NCBI GenBank assembly: GCA_963921825.1
Contig: OY997589.1
Coordinates: forward strand, 18,001,735 to 18,065,734
Reading direction: 5' to 3'
Length of the DNA stretch: 64,000 nucleotides
DNA from: Erodium maritimum
Taxonomy: Eukaryota; Streptophyta; Magnoliopsida; Geraniales; Geraniaceae
Positions 36,889 through 48,359 of this stretch are shown one piece after another; the first letter of the stretch is position 1; every line of letters starts with the position of its first letter. The notes under the pieces were generated by a model. That model did no database searches and was not told the origin of the DNA. It saw only the letters and a list, made by a program, of their open reading frames with translations. Made by a program: the position numbers and the translations under genes.

Positions 36889-37144
36889 GCCTTACTTTGG
36901 GTTTATATTTTCTGCCTTTGAGGCTGAAAACACTTCGTATTTATAACAACATAAAGACGGAGAAGAAAGGTGGTTACTACTTTTACTTCACTCTAATTTC
37001 AAATTATTTTATGCTGTTTTTAATGGAATCAGTTGCCATTGATGCGTCTATTCACAAAATACCTTCACCATACGGGTTTGGGAATATAATTTTTTGGGTA
37101 ACAATGCATATAATTGAAACAAAACAAGTGAATTAGCTGTTTCA
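36889..37144. other. Displaced lipase promoter region
   Basis: Short unique DNA between the copia target duplication and a MITE. Apart from the TATA-like box no feature is seen. Confidence 0.35.
36938..36945 (-). promoter_or_regulatory. Likely original TATA box of the lipase, now displaced 4.6 kb
   Basis: TATAAATA on the minus strand, about 50 bp upstream of the copia target site. If transcription began about 30 bp downstream, at around 36908, the copia insertion at 36884 fell inside the 5' UTR. The box is now separated from the lipase ATG by the whole copia. Confidence 0.5.
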
Positions 37145-37153
37145 TTAAAAATA

Positions 37154-37530
37154 GGGAAAATTTCATTTTACCACCCTGTCAAACATTTAAAAAAATGATT
37201 TTATGTATTTTTAAAATTAAAATCTGATTTTTTGAAATTAAAAATTGAATTTATAAAAAAAAACTGATTTTGTTTTAAAATTATTGAAATTTTCAGTTTA
37301 ACACCCTAAACAATGAAGGGTATTATTTTCATTTCACCTCTTTTCAAATTCTGAGGCAATGGCAAGAGATGAAAATTTGAGTAATAGTTAGGGGTATTTT
37401 GGACATTTTACCCGGTTGGGTAGTAAAGTGAAGTTAAATGTTTGGTTAGGGTATGAAAGTGAAAAAATTTTATGCCAAGGTAGTAAAGTGAAGTTAAATG
37501 TTTGACAGGGTGGTAAAATTAAATTTTCCC
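37154..37530. mobile_element. Mutator-type MITE, 377 bp
   Basis: The ends are inverted repeats: GGGAAAATTTCATTTTACCA at the left, and the complement of CCACCCTGTCAAACAT is found near the right (ATGTTTGACAGGGTGG), running to ATTTTCCC. A perfect 9-bp target duplication, TTAAAAATA, flanks it (37145-37153 and 37531-37539), the size produced by Mutator-like transposases. It has no coding capacity. Confidence 0.9.
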
Positions 37531-37648
37531 TTAAAAATATGCTGATTTTGTCTACTTAACAATTAATTTGGTTACTATTTTTTACCATTGTTAATTTATT
37601 TCTTAAAATTATCATGAATTTTAAAAGGTTACTGCAAAATATTGTCAA

Positions 37649-37917
37649 TGTTATAAATATTTGATTGGATGACCACATGTAATATTCTAGATAAGAGTTA
37701 CAAGACTTTTGTGGGAGTTAGAAGACTTTTGTATTTTGAATTCCATTATTTATGTAGTTCATTAAGGATATGTCTCTATGATTATGAGCCTATAAATAGA
37801 GGTCATTGTAAAGGATGAAGTTATCAATAATATTCAATTTTCTACTCTCTCCATATTCTTTTATTCTCTCTAGTTTTTGTTCTTCCATTCACAAGTATCG
37901 TTCTTACTTTTATAACA
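37649..37917 (+). repeat. Copia 5' LTR (269 bp)
   Basis: Paired with 43147-43415. Followed by CGTTATCAATACGAATCGC, probably a degenerate PBS region; the primer tRNA is not clear. Confidence 0.93.
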
Positions 37918-38149
37918 CGTTATCAATACGAATCGCTCTATTATCCAGGTATCAAAGTTTCCTATTATCGTGAATTTATTTTAATTTGATTCATGTTTGT
38001 TTATACAAGTTCATTTGTGTTTTTCGATAAGTATGCTTTGTGATTGCCAATATACATTGGATCTTTCACATCAGAAATTTGATGTTTATTATATACTTGT
38101 GTTCTTGTTATTGATGCTCAAATGCGAGATTTATTGAAATCACATCATT

Positions 38150-39210
38150 TGGACCCGAAGTTCCAAGATACGAATCGTTTTTCTTATAACATGCAACTTG
38201 GCTTAAAGGCATGAAACTTGAAAATAAATTTACATGGGTAGTTTGGCTACTCCGTGTATTCTCTCGTGGCATGGTCATTTTGCGAATAAATTTGTGGTCG
38301 TATATTTGTATCCTGAAGTTTACAAATATGATGACATGTTGGATCAGAAATTCCAAATACATAGTTCAATCGACTTAATGTATGTTGGACTAGAAGTTCT
38401 AAATACATGGTACAACAAATGGTTGTGTATTCTCTCCCATATATGAATAAGAGTATTACAGTTGATGATTCATGTAACTAATGGCACGTTCTTTACTTAT
38501 ATTTTTACTTAGTTGATTATATTGATTTTATAGTTTTACAATGTCGAACCATTTTGAACCCGAAGTTCAAATATTAACGAGAAAAGATTTACGGAACCTG
38601 AAGTTTTGATTAAAGATCGTGAGTCTTGTAACTTACGGAAATTAGAGTGACCCGAAGTTCACATGTGCCTAATGATGACAAAACCCGAAGTTTTGGTTTA
38701 AAGTATAAACTTGAAGAAATTAGAGTGACCAGAAGTTCACATGTACCTAATGATGACAAAACTTGAAATTTTGGTTCAATGTATAAAATTGAAACTTACT
38801 TGTATGACTAAATAACAGACCACAAGCTTGAAGCTTGTAATTTGTGTCCAAGGCTTGAAGCCTAAAACTTTTCTATGCACTTATTTATATATTGTTTACC
38901 TCATGAGTTCGCTCGATGTGTGGTCATGTTTTTATCTAATTCTTATATTCACCCCACAAATTACTTAATGTGTGGTTATGTTTATTTCATGAATTATAAT
39001 GTGTCCGTTCATTTTGTAATAATAATATATACTTATTCATATTTGTGTGAACATTATACAAATTCGATGTGTAACCTGAAGTTCACACAAGTCATGATAC
39101 TATGAACATGAAGTTCTATAAATTTTCACGAAACAAATTTATTGGACCCATCATCCAAGTAAACAAGATACATGCAATTACTAGAAAAAAAAAATGTGAC
39201 ATGAAGCTTA
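38150..39210 (+). repeat. Dispersed GAAGTTC-type motif region with a 78-bp tandem duplication
   Basis: Motifs of the form ACCCGAAGTTC or ACCTGAAGTTC recur about a dozen times at irregular spacing in the 5' internal part of the copia element. At 38641-38796 a 78-bp unit, starting ATTAGAGTGACC, occurs twice in tandem. No gag domain is readable here. The region could be an expanded leader or a decayed, repeat-bearing gag. Confidence 0.7.
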
Positions 39211-39899
39211 CATAAAGACTTGAAGGTCTAAATTGGTATCCGTGCAGGATAAATCAAAGAAACTATTTCCACACATCATCATATTATTTATAATCGATGA
39301 AAAATATTTTCCTCTACATTACTTCCATCTAGTATGCTCTTGAAGTAGCATTACCGAGAACGAAAAGAATCAGACTTAATATATTTATAAGTAATGAATT
39401 ATTGTTGAAAACAATCAAGCTCGCCCTGTTGGCATCACTCCATTCCTTGAAGTGAATGTGATAGGATATGGGTAGATCCATACCGACCAATGCCCCAGAT
39501 GTAGTCGCGGTCGTAGTCATAGTTATGAGCCAAATGATTTCCAATTCCATGAAAAATAATGTGTACCACCAGAAGTGGAACGAGTATGAAAGGCACAAGA
39601 AATAATATGGCTCATCAAATGAAAACTCATGAACGTGATGGAAGTTACTTTGTAACTGTAGTTGATTGCGTACCTGAAGTATGATTAAAGATTTGATTGA
39701 AGGAAAATAAGAAAGGGTAGAGAGAAACTTTATTGATGACTTAGATTCTGAAGATCTAATCGAATGTCTTTAACTCATTTGTAATTGATGAAGAGAAAAC
39801 AAGTATCATGCATATGAGCCAATATTTGGATGATTTGTATTAATATTTCTGTTATATCCTTTTGTAGTATGTAAACCAATACATTAATTTTCTCATATT

Positions 39900-42800
39900 A
39901 AAGGATATGGATCCCAGAAGTGATTTATCTAATTACAGAAATGATAAAGATATGTGTGTTGTTGATAGTGCTACAACATCAAGGCATACGGGTGCTGCAA
40001 AAATAATAGAGAGCTCCGGAAGAGCTACCTTATTATTGCAAAAATGAAATATTTGGAGTGTCTTGTTTATAATTTTATTTTTCTTAGGACAAACTATTGA
40101 CAAAAGTGTCCCTAATTATGTTAAAAGCAACGAGAAATATCTGGTGCATCAGATCTTATTGAAGGCTCCAGAAAAGTCAATGTAAAGTTACTAAATGCTA
40201 AACAATTTATTATCAATGATGCAATGTTCTCAACCAGATTAGATATTCGCCGAAATGGTTATCACATTGAGACAACAAATGAAAATGATGTTGAATGTTT
40301 ATACATCACATCCGTGGTCTCAAGGAGAAAAGAAATTGTGAAAAAAAAACTCCCTTCATATTGTTCTGGATTATATTATACTTTCATTATTTCAATTGAA
40401 TCCAATATGGTACGTGATTAACCAAAAACCAATTGACCCATCAAATTTTATGATATGGCATGATCGTTTAGACCATCTGGGTTTCATAATGATACAAAGA
40501 ATTATAGAAAATTCACATGGACATACCCTGAAGAGTAAAAATGTCCTTTTTGTCAAAAGATTACCCATGTGTTGCTTGTTTTTAAGATAAACTTATTACA
40601 AGACCATCTCCAATGAAAGTTGAGACTGAATGTCCAACATTTTTAGAAAGAATTCACATAGATATATTGAAATTCATGACATGTGATATGTTTACGGCAC
40701 GATTTGTTGACTGTCAATTTGATGAGACAATTTCCCTGCATTAGGGGGAGATAAAGAAACGTCTGAAAGAGAAAGATAAAAAGTTTCATGGAACGCATTG
40801 ACATTGTCTCATTTTGATTCTCGTACGAATCAATATGAACTAGAAGTTCAGAAAATTATCCACTTACAAGAGGTTGAAAATACATTGTCTGATGCATTTA
40901 CGGATGTTAAGACTGTGATAAAAATCACATATACCAGTTGCTAATGTTCCTTGTAAAATTACTCTTCCTGATGAAGAAATGGGAAATATGCTAGCGCTAG
41001 CAAATGAGTCTAAAGCACGCAAGAAGCGTGGTAGACCTATTGGATCCAATAGATAAAAACCAAAGAACAAAGAAAGGAACAAGTTTGGCAAGTTGGTACA
41101 TCAAATGATATTACAATTCCCGAATAAATAAATGTGATAAATGAAGAGACGTCTTCAAAAGATAATGAAACACCTGAGAAAGATGACAATGAAGAGATCT
41201 CGATTAACTATGTCATTCCAGGTGAAATATGGAATAGAAAATAAATTGTTGTGGATAATACATTTGCACATGCAATTGCATTAGATATTTCAAAAGAAAA
41301 TGAGGATCATGAACCAAGATCGGTCAGTGAATACCGACGAAGAAATGATTGGCCGAAAATGGAAAAATGTCATTGAGACATAATTGAATTCACTCAACAA
41401 ACGCCAAGTATTCGGACCTGTAGTCCAGACACCTGAAGATGTCAAACCCATAGGATATAAATGGGTATTTGTGCGCAAAAGAAATGATAAAAACGAGGTC
41501 GTAAGATACAAAGCTCGACTCGTTGCACAAGGATTTTCACAACGACCATGAATTGATTATGAAGAGACATATTCACCGGTTATGGATGCAATCACACTCT
41601 GATTTTACTTCTTTTTATTTATTTATTTATTATTTTGTTTTATTTATTTAATTTATTTTACTTACTTAGTATGAGTCACTTGATAATGACACTTACATAA
41701 AAGTCCTTGAAGGATTACAAATGTCTGAAGCATGCATCTCAAAACCTCAAGAAATGTACTCAGTAAAGCTCCAAAGATCTTTGTAAGGGCTAAAACAATC
41801 TGGTTGAATGTGGTATAATCGTCTTAGTGAATACCTTTTGAAAGAAGGATACATCAACAATAAAATATGTCCATGTGTTTTTATTAAACGGATGAAAACC
41901 GGATTTTCCATCGTCGCGGTTTATGTTGATGATTTGAACATCATTGGAATACATGATAAACTTGTAGAGATGATGAAATACTTGAAAAGTGAATTCGAAA
42001 TGAAAGACTTGGGAAAAACAAAATTTTGTCTTGGCCTTCAGATTAAACATTTGTCGAAGGAGATTTTTGTTCACCAGTCATCATATATTGAGAAGATTCT
42101 TAAACTATTCAATATGGATAATTCACATCATTTGAGTTCCCCCGTGGTTGTTCGATAACTTGATGTGAAAAAAGATTCATTTCGCCCCCGAAAAGAAGAA
42201 GAACTCCTTAGTCCCAAAGTACCATATCTTGGTCCAGAAGTACCATATCTTAGTGACATTGGGGCCTTAATGTATCTTGCTAATTGCACCCGTCGTGATA
42301 TTTCATTTTTTTATTAATTACCTATAAGATTTAGTTCTTCTCCGATTCGAAGACATTGAACTGGTGTTAAACAAATTTTAAGATATCTTCGAGGAACATT
42401 ATATATGGGGTTATTTTATTCAAAAGACTCGAAGTCTGAATTGATTGGATATGGTTGATGCCAGATATTTATCTGATCCCCACAAAGTGTGGTCAAAAAC
42501 TTGGCATGTATTTACATATGGTGACACCGCTATATCTTTGCGCTCAGTAAAAATGACCCTTACAACCACTTCTTCAAATCACGTTGAGTTGATAGCTCTT
42601 TATGAAGCAAGTCGCGAATGTATATGGGTAAGGTCTTTGATCCATCATATCCAAGAATCATGCGATCTTTCAATAAATAAAGTAAGTCCAACTGTCTTAT
42701 ACGAAGATAATACAACTTGTATAACTTAGATCAAAGGAGGCTACATGAAAGGAGATAGAACGAAACACATTTCTCCTAAGTTCTTGTTTACTCACGAACT

Positions 42801-42920
42801 TCATTAAAAGGGAGATATCGATGTTTATCAAATTCGTTCTTGTGACAATCTTGCAGATTTGTTCACTAAAGCGCTTCCTACAACTTGCTAAGATCAGAAT
42901 GAGAAAACTCCTTGATTTAT
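39900..42920 (+). pseudogene. Decayed copia pol (protease to RNase H)
   Basis: In order: CVVDSATTSRHTGA (protease, normally DSGAT) near 39957; MIWHDRLDHLGFIMIQRI (pre-integrase) near 40455; an apparently shortened integrase; [24 protein letters not shown] RT entry near 41455; FSIVAVYVDDLNIIG with the YVDD catalytic box near 41910; FEMKDLGKTKFCLGLQI; then RNase H pieces (TTTSSNHVELIALYEASREC near 42565) and a terminal ADLFTKALPT near 42860. Many stops and frameshifts and an inserted low-complexity TTTATTTA run at 41600-41665 make it non-functional. Confidence 0.85.
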
Positions 42921-43146
42921 GAGCAGATGTTGTAATCAGGGGGAGATATACGTGTTACACTCTTTTTCCCTTGCTTTAGGTTTTATCCCAATGGGTTTTC
43001 CTAACAAGGTTTTTAATGAGGTAACTTATATACGTATTGTACAAATTATGTACTCTTTTTCCTTCTAGGGTTTTTCCCACTGGGTTTTTCCTATAAATGT
43101 TTTAACGAGTCATACTAATATTTGTACATGTCATCCAAAGGGGAAG

Positions 43147-43415
43147 TGTTGTGAATATTTGATTGGATGACCACATGTAATATTCTAGATAAGAGTTACA
43201 AGACTTTTGTGGGAGTTAGAAGACTTTTGTATTTTGAATTCCATTATTTATATAGTTCATTAAGGATATGTCTCTATGATTATGAGCATATAAATAGATG
43301 TCATTGTAAAGGATGAAGTGATCAATAATATTCAATTTTCTACTCTCTCCATGTTCTCTTATTCTCTCTAGTTTTTGTTCTTCCATTCACAAGTATCGTT
43401 CTTACTTTTATAACA
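43147..43415 (+). repeat. Copia 3' LTR (269 bp)
   Basis: Same length as the 5' LTR and about 97 percent alike by eye. Contains a TATA-like CATATAAATAG, matched by CCTATAAATAG in the 5' LTR. Confidence 0.93.
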
Positions 43416-43712
43416 GTCAACATATTTTTGTCTACTTTCAGATTACTATTGCATTTAATTACTCTGCTCGATAAAAAAAATCTCACATATAGCCCTCTAT
43501 AATGGGCCCATCTAGAGCAAGGCCCATTATCGCCACAAGAACCAGCCATTGAGTAGTTGGCCCATAAGACCTCGTGATCCAAGCAAGCAATGGTTCCAAG
43601 CCTAGACCTTATTCTTAAACCGGCCCCGATACATGTATTATTTTCGTACCAACCATAATTATTTAGCACCGACGTCCATGAGCATCACACTCTTTAGGTA
43701 CTTCGTAAACTC

Positions 43713-43718
43713 CACGTG
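43713..43718 (+). promoter_or_regulatory. G-box/ABRE-type motif upstream of the RALF gene
   Basis: CACGTG within TCCACGTGTC, about 205 bp upstream of the ATG. Such motifs bind bZIP and bHLH factors in plants; whether this one is used is unknown. The 3' end of the copia element is only about 0.5 kb upstream of the RALF start. Confidence 0.35.
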
Positions 43719-43923
43719 TCAGTACGAAAACTACTCCCAAAGGCAGGACACGAATATATAGCGTGTTCCCGCACGCAGCGGAATCAGATAGACGGTAGGG
43801 CACGCATTGATGACGTACAGCTGTAAACCCTATCCCCAGCCCCATGTGAGCATCAGTCCCACTATCCCCAAATGTTTGGTCTGCTCTCACCATTTCCTCT
43901 GCACTAGCGACTAGCGACCAACA

Positions 43924-44301
43924 ATGGCTTCTTCTTTCCGTCAAGTTCATGGGTACGTGACGGTGATGCTCTGTATCTGCATTTTAGCGTCTCTGCTGTC
44001 CTCATCCGGAGCTCAGGTGGAGGAGCTGGAGGCGGCTCTGGAGTGGCCGACTGAAACGATGTCGTCGATGTACGAGGCAATGGGCTCGGAGGAGGAAGAC
44101 GGAGACGGAGGGATGGCTCGGAGGTGGCTGATGTGGCGGACAATGCACTACTACATCTCGTACGGAGCGCTGTCGGCGAACAGGATCCCGTGTCCGCCGC
44201 GGTCGGGTCGGTCGTACTACACCCACAACTGCTTCAAGGCCAGAGGTCCGGTTCACCCCTACACCAGAGGCTGCAGCAGGATCACCCGCTGCCGGAGATA
44301 G
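43924..44301 (+). CDS. RALF34: RALF34-type rapid alkalinization factor preproprotein
   Basis: A single-exon gene of 125 residues starting at ATG 43924 (ACAATGGCTTC context). Residues 1-30 form a signal peptide with hydrophobic core VTVMLCICILASLL. An acidic pro-region (EEEDGDG) leads to the dibasic site RRWL (66-69), where site-1-type subtilases cut RALF precursors. The mature peptide follows: HYYISYGALSANRIPCPPRS then GRSYYTHNCFKARG and PYTRGCSRITRCRR, with the YISYGAL motif and four cysteines at 90, 103, 117 and 123 for two disulfides. The mature region is nearly that of Arabidopsis RALF34, which signals through THESEUS1/FERONIA-type receptors in cell-wall sensing and lateral root initiation. 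Orthology is inferred from the conserved core; the gene is intact. Confidence 0.93.
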   Translation: MASSFRQVHGYVTVMLCICILASLLSSSGAQVEELEAALEWPTETMSSMYEAMGSEEEDGDGGMARRWLMWRTMHYYISYGALSANRIPCPPRSGRSYYTHNCFKARGPVHPYTRGCSRITRCRR

Positions 44302-45294
44302 ATCGTTAATCACTATTAATGTGTTTTTCTGTGTGTTAATGTACCTCTTATTGTTTAATGTTGAATTGGGCTTGTACTTGTACTGTGTCGGCATGATTAA
44401 TTAGACTTTAATGTATTGATGCATCAATTAGTAGCTTTCGGATTAGATTAGGTTTGTTGATGCCTTTATTACATGATGACGACATGCCCAAAAGTGTTTC
44501 AAATGAATGGCGACATAATCAACCACGCGTCAACCGTAAGAAACGCAGAGGACACGGGCATCTTTTCAGACACAAATCGCACTAGTCTTGTTTCTCACGC
44601 TTTCATTCATGGGCCGGGCCTTCATCGCCATCCAAGCCCATTTGCATTATCACTTATTTTCGTCTAGGATCCCAATTGCCACAATCTTCACATTACATAT
44701 AGGGGGAACTTTGACAACATATCCCCCCTTTTATTTACAAAAACTTATCCATTTTTTTGTTAAAAAGTAACACTAAGAAAATCATAATGATATGTAGTTT
44801 TTTTGTAGACTATGAAAAGTGTAAGGTTATGACGAAAAATAAGTCCAAGATATTGTTTTACAAATGAAAGATGGAAATTGTTATTGAGATTTTTCCTGAT
44901 TATAATTATACTAAAAATAAACAATCCTATGGGTACCTGCTGACCAAAAGGGGTGTGGCTGTGTATCTGTTTTAACGGCTCCAAATAGATATTTCCTAAA
45001 ATCTCAAATCAAAATTGAACGGCTCTTCATTCCCCGACACCAAAAATCAATACCTTTTCCCAACACGAAGTGGCCCATTATTGATGGGTCAAATCTGGCT
45101 ACGGGCCCGTATCTTACTTTGATGGCCTCATGAGAAGTGGGCCTATTGGGCTCCACTGCACGCGTTAGTAATTCATTGGCTAGCCATCCACTCGCGACAA
45201 ATAAATAAACGTATCAGGTTTGTTTGTTTGCTAATATGAGAATGAAAGAAAAAAGTGAAATTAACTTAGAGCTGTCGACAGTCGGTCCTCCTGT
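44302..45294. other. Intergenic, RALF 3' flank
   Basis: No second gene is recognised. AT-rich, with short chance frames. Confidence 0.4.
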
Positions 45295-45306
45295 CATTGC
45301 TTTATT

Positions 45307-46509
45307 TTTATTTTTTGAGAGAAACAATGGTATTATTAATATAAAAGTATTTTGGTGCCTTCGAGGGCCGAAGAAACCATACGTAGGAACCAAACTAACA
45401 AAACATGAAAGACATAAGCAGAGAAATAAATTTTGCTCTTTGACATAGGGGAGGTCGGAGGGGGGAGACTACGGTAGCGTCCTAGGACACCGATACAGTA
45501 CACTACAACTATAAGATACTGATCGAGCAGACCAGATGATAAACAATTAGTGGCGGACCAGTTACTCCCCCGGTAAGTCAGCGTGCGTCGTCCTCCCTTG
45601 ACTGATAGTGGTAGGGCTCCTGAACGCGGGATTGTTGACTCCAAAGTGGTAGAGAAGTAACTAATCAACTGTTGGTGGTACCCTTGCCACCTATACACCA
45701 GGGAGAAGGTACAGTTGACCAAACCCTCCCTGGCCTTCCCAGCACTCATTCCTGGAGGCGAGGGTGCTTGAAGCCCCCCCGCCGCTGCTGGTGTTTGCTC
45801 CTCCCCCATCGACGCCGGCGATAAAGGAGCATTACCCCCACCGCCACCACCACGAGCAGCCACGCCCCGCGCCAGCCCGCTCCCTAATCTCCTTGGTCGG
45901 GACCCCTTCGTCGGCGTGCGGCGGCGACGGGCCGATCCCGACCGAACCCGGCCACCAGGAACCCAGCTCGCCTCCTCCACGGCCGATAAACACCACACCT
46001 GCGTCGCCCCGACCTGTCCTTCCAGGTTCCTTCCGACATCGCGGGGTCGTCTTCCTCTGTGATCACCACCACCGGTGTCTCCGACCCCGGTCCCGTCCCC
46101 GTCATGGCCCCGAGGACCTCCGCCCCCACCGAAGCAGACGTCGGCAGCAACTCCTCCATCGGGTCCTCCAGAAACTCAGAAACGGCCTCAAACCCCAGTC
46201 CCTGACTGTCCGACTCCGGCGAACAGGGTCCCCAATGAACCCCCTCCTTGCCGTCTTGCTCGCTGCCGTTTGCACCGCACGAAGCCGCCATAGAACTCGA
46301 AACAAAATCGCAAAACACACAAACCCTAATAGAGGAAAGCGCTGCGCTGTAGAGAGGTAATAGTTGTCCATACCATGGTTTGGTATTATGAACAAGCACC
46401 ATGAAAGCCATGGCCAATCCCATGGTCATCGTAGACCACGGCGCCGCCGTCTAGGGTTTTGCGCAGAGCCCCCCTGAAACTTTTGGAAACAAGTTGTTCT
46501 CAGACCATC
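45307..46509 (-). mobile_element. LINE-derived retroposon, 1.2 kb, with perfect 12-bp TSD
   Basis: Flanked by identical CATTGCTTTATT at 45295-45306 and 46510-46521. On the minus strand the 3' end is A-rich (CTCAAAAAATAAAAAT), and the 5' part holds GGGGGGCTCTGCGCAAAACC followed by CTAGACGGCGGC, typical of plant L1-type 5' ends. A minus frame at 45884-46429 includes MAASCGANGSEQDGK and VVVITEEDD, with no named domain; it could be the start of a LINE ORF1. No endonuclease or RT is present, so it is an internally deleted, non-autonomous copy. High GC of the centre contrasts with AT-rich flanks. Confidence 0.75.
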
Positions 46510-46521
46510 CATTGCTTTATT

Positions 46522-48350
46522 ATAAATCATGAATAAATAGGACATTTTTTTTAGAATAAATGATTGTATATTATAAATTATAAAAGTTTACAGAACACGA
46601 AGCAATAAAAGATTAAAAATGAATATCGAATTTATTTTTTAATTCTTAAAAACTAAAATACAACCCAACTTCATGTTTATGGGCCTACGTGATGACGTAG
46701 GTTTCATTGACCAAGACGAGGAGGAAGCAGCGTCGGTTTGACCTACGGTTCACCGTATGTGTATGTAGCCGCACGTGGGCAACCACTTCCATAACCGACA
46801 AGTCCTGCTCTTTCCACTCAGCTTCTCTTCCAATTCTTTTTCCTTTTCTTATTTTCTCTAATGGGATTCACAACTGTTCAGCTACGGATATGGAAATATC
46901 ATAATGTGATACATGTTTTACATGAAAGGCATGCAATGATGCACGTATATTGCCTATTTCTTTGTTAACTAAGATTCTTTGATTTCTTAATTAATTGATA
47001 AGATCTATTTCCACATGATTGGATTATGTGAACCATTTTAATGTTGCTTTTATACATAAAGCTATTGCAGACTACCAATAATTACAATTTTAATTAATGA
47101 TTAATTTCGTACACATTCTAGATCTGCAAAATCTTTGATGATACAAAAGTATCAGATTACAAATATGACACTGACAAGTAGAATAAGCAATTATATATCT
47201 AATTTTATGATCATCAGATTTGTCAAATATGTAATTGCATAGAACGATTCAAAATCCTAAGATAATAAAATACAAAAATGAATAGTGGTATTGGTACAGC
47301 AGAGAGGTTTGCATTGCAGGTACAAGTGGGACGACTTGTGGTGTGCGAATTCCCGAGAGAGTTTGGCAACTTGTGTGGAGTTCTCTAAATTTCTATTTAC
47401 GAGGACTCGTACTGGTAGCACAAAACTCACTTAACTATTCTAATTTTTTTTATAATTCATTATTTATATTATAATATGTCCAATAAACACTCAAACTGAT
47501 AGTTAAAATCTTAATTATAATACATTCTAACAAGAACCAACATAGACTAGTATAGGCAGCCGTTTTTTTTTTCAATCAATGGTCACTAATTTTTTGTGGG
47601 GATAATATATAACGTTTAAATAACATAAAAAAAATTGATCAGCAATTTTTATTTTTATAAACCAAGTTTTCGAAAGTAAATGACAAGGTCAAAGACAATG
47701 TCCTCAAGTAAAAGTACAACCAAGAGAACATTTTCGGAGGAACCTCAACTACAACCAAACCCAGCAGTTAGGATAGGAGGAACAGGTGCACAACCAATAT
47801 TTATCAACCATGAAGCAAACATTACAAAGATGAGTCTAACAGTCTTATACTCAGATATACCAACCATGAAACAAACTAAATCAAACCTAACAAGGGTTAA
47901 AAGAAACAGACAGAAAAAAGGTCTAAATAACCTAAATATAATCACCATGAAGTTCAAGTAGAAATCCGTCAACGCCGAAAAGTCCCGCAAGAACCACCAG
48001 ACTCTACTCAACACATTCCAAACCCAAAGCAGGACTCGTAAAGAACAATCTAACTCGTCGGCCCCACCAACTCAGAAAGTTGAAAGGCCAATATCGCGTA
48101 GAAAATAATAAAAAACTGCTCGCTACAAGGAGTGATGTCGGGATTTCACGTTTTGAAGATATTATAAAACACTTTTATTGTCGATACAATAAAAAAAATA
48201 TTTCTTAATATGTACAATTTATTATCATTCATCCATCGGTCTCTTATATTCGAGTTCTCAACCGAGTTTTGATAGTATCTTTAGCTAGAAGATACTCTTT
48301 CCACATTCGTAGTACCGACTGGTAAGATCAATGCCAATATAATCAACAAA
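46522..48350. other. Intergenic, nothing certain
   Basis: AT-rich. One plus frame at 47680-47961 (93 codons, MTRSKTMSSSKSTTKRTF...) has a basic, Ser/Thr/Asn-rich sequence without a recognised domain; the base composition is like the flanks, and I regard it as chance. Confidence 0.35.
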
Positions 48351-48359
48351 TAAACTAAC

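Larger units (their letters stand above)
37649..43415 (+). mobile_element. Complete but decayed copia retrotransposon (5767 bp)
   Basis: Two LTRs of 269 bp at 37649-37917 and 43147-43415, starting TGTTATAAAT / TGTTGTGAAT and ending TTTATAACA, with about nine differences by eye. The 5-bp duplication GTCAA flanks the element (37644-37648 and 43416-43420). A polypurine stretch CCAAAGGGGAAG precedes the 3' LTR, setting the plus orientation. The coding region is badly broken. Confidence 0.94.

Noticed and set aside
45764..46360. 198-codon plus frame and overlapping minus frames
   Set aside because: They lie in the GC-rich centre of a retroposon bounded by a 12-bp TSD; no domain is seen on the plus strand.
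47680..47961. 93-codon plus frame
   Set aside because: Starts with an ATG but has no domain, promoter motif or composition change.
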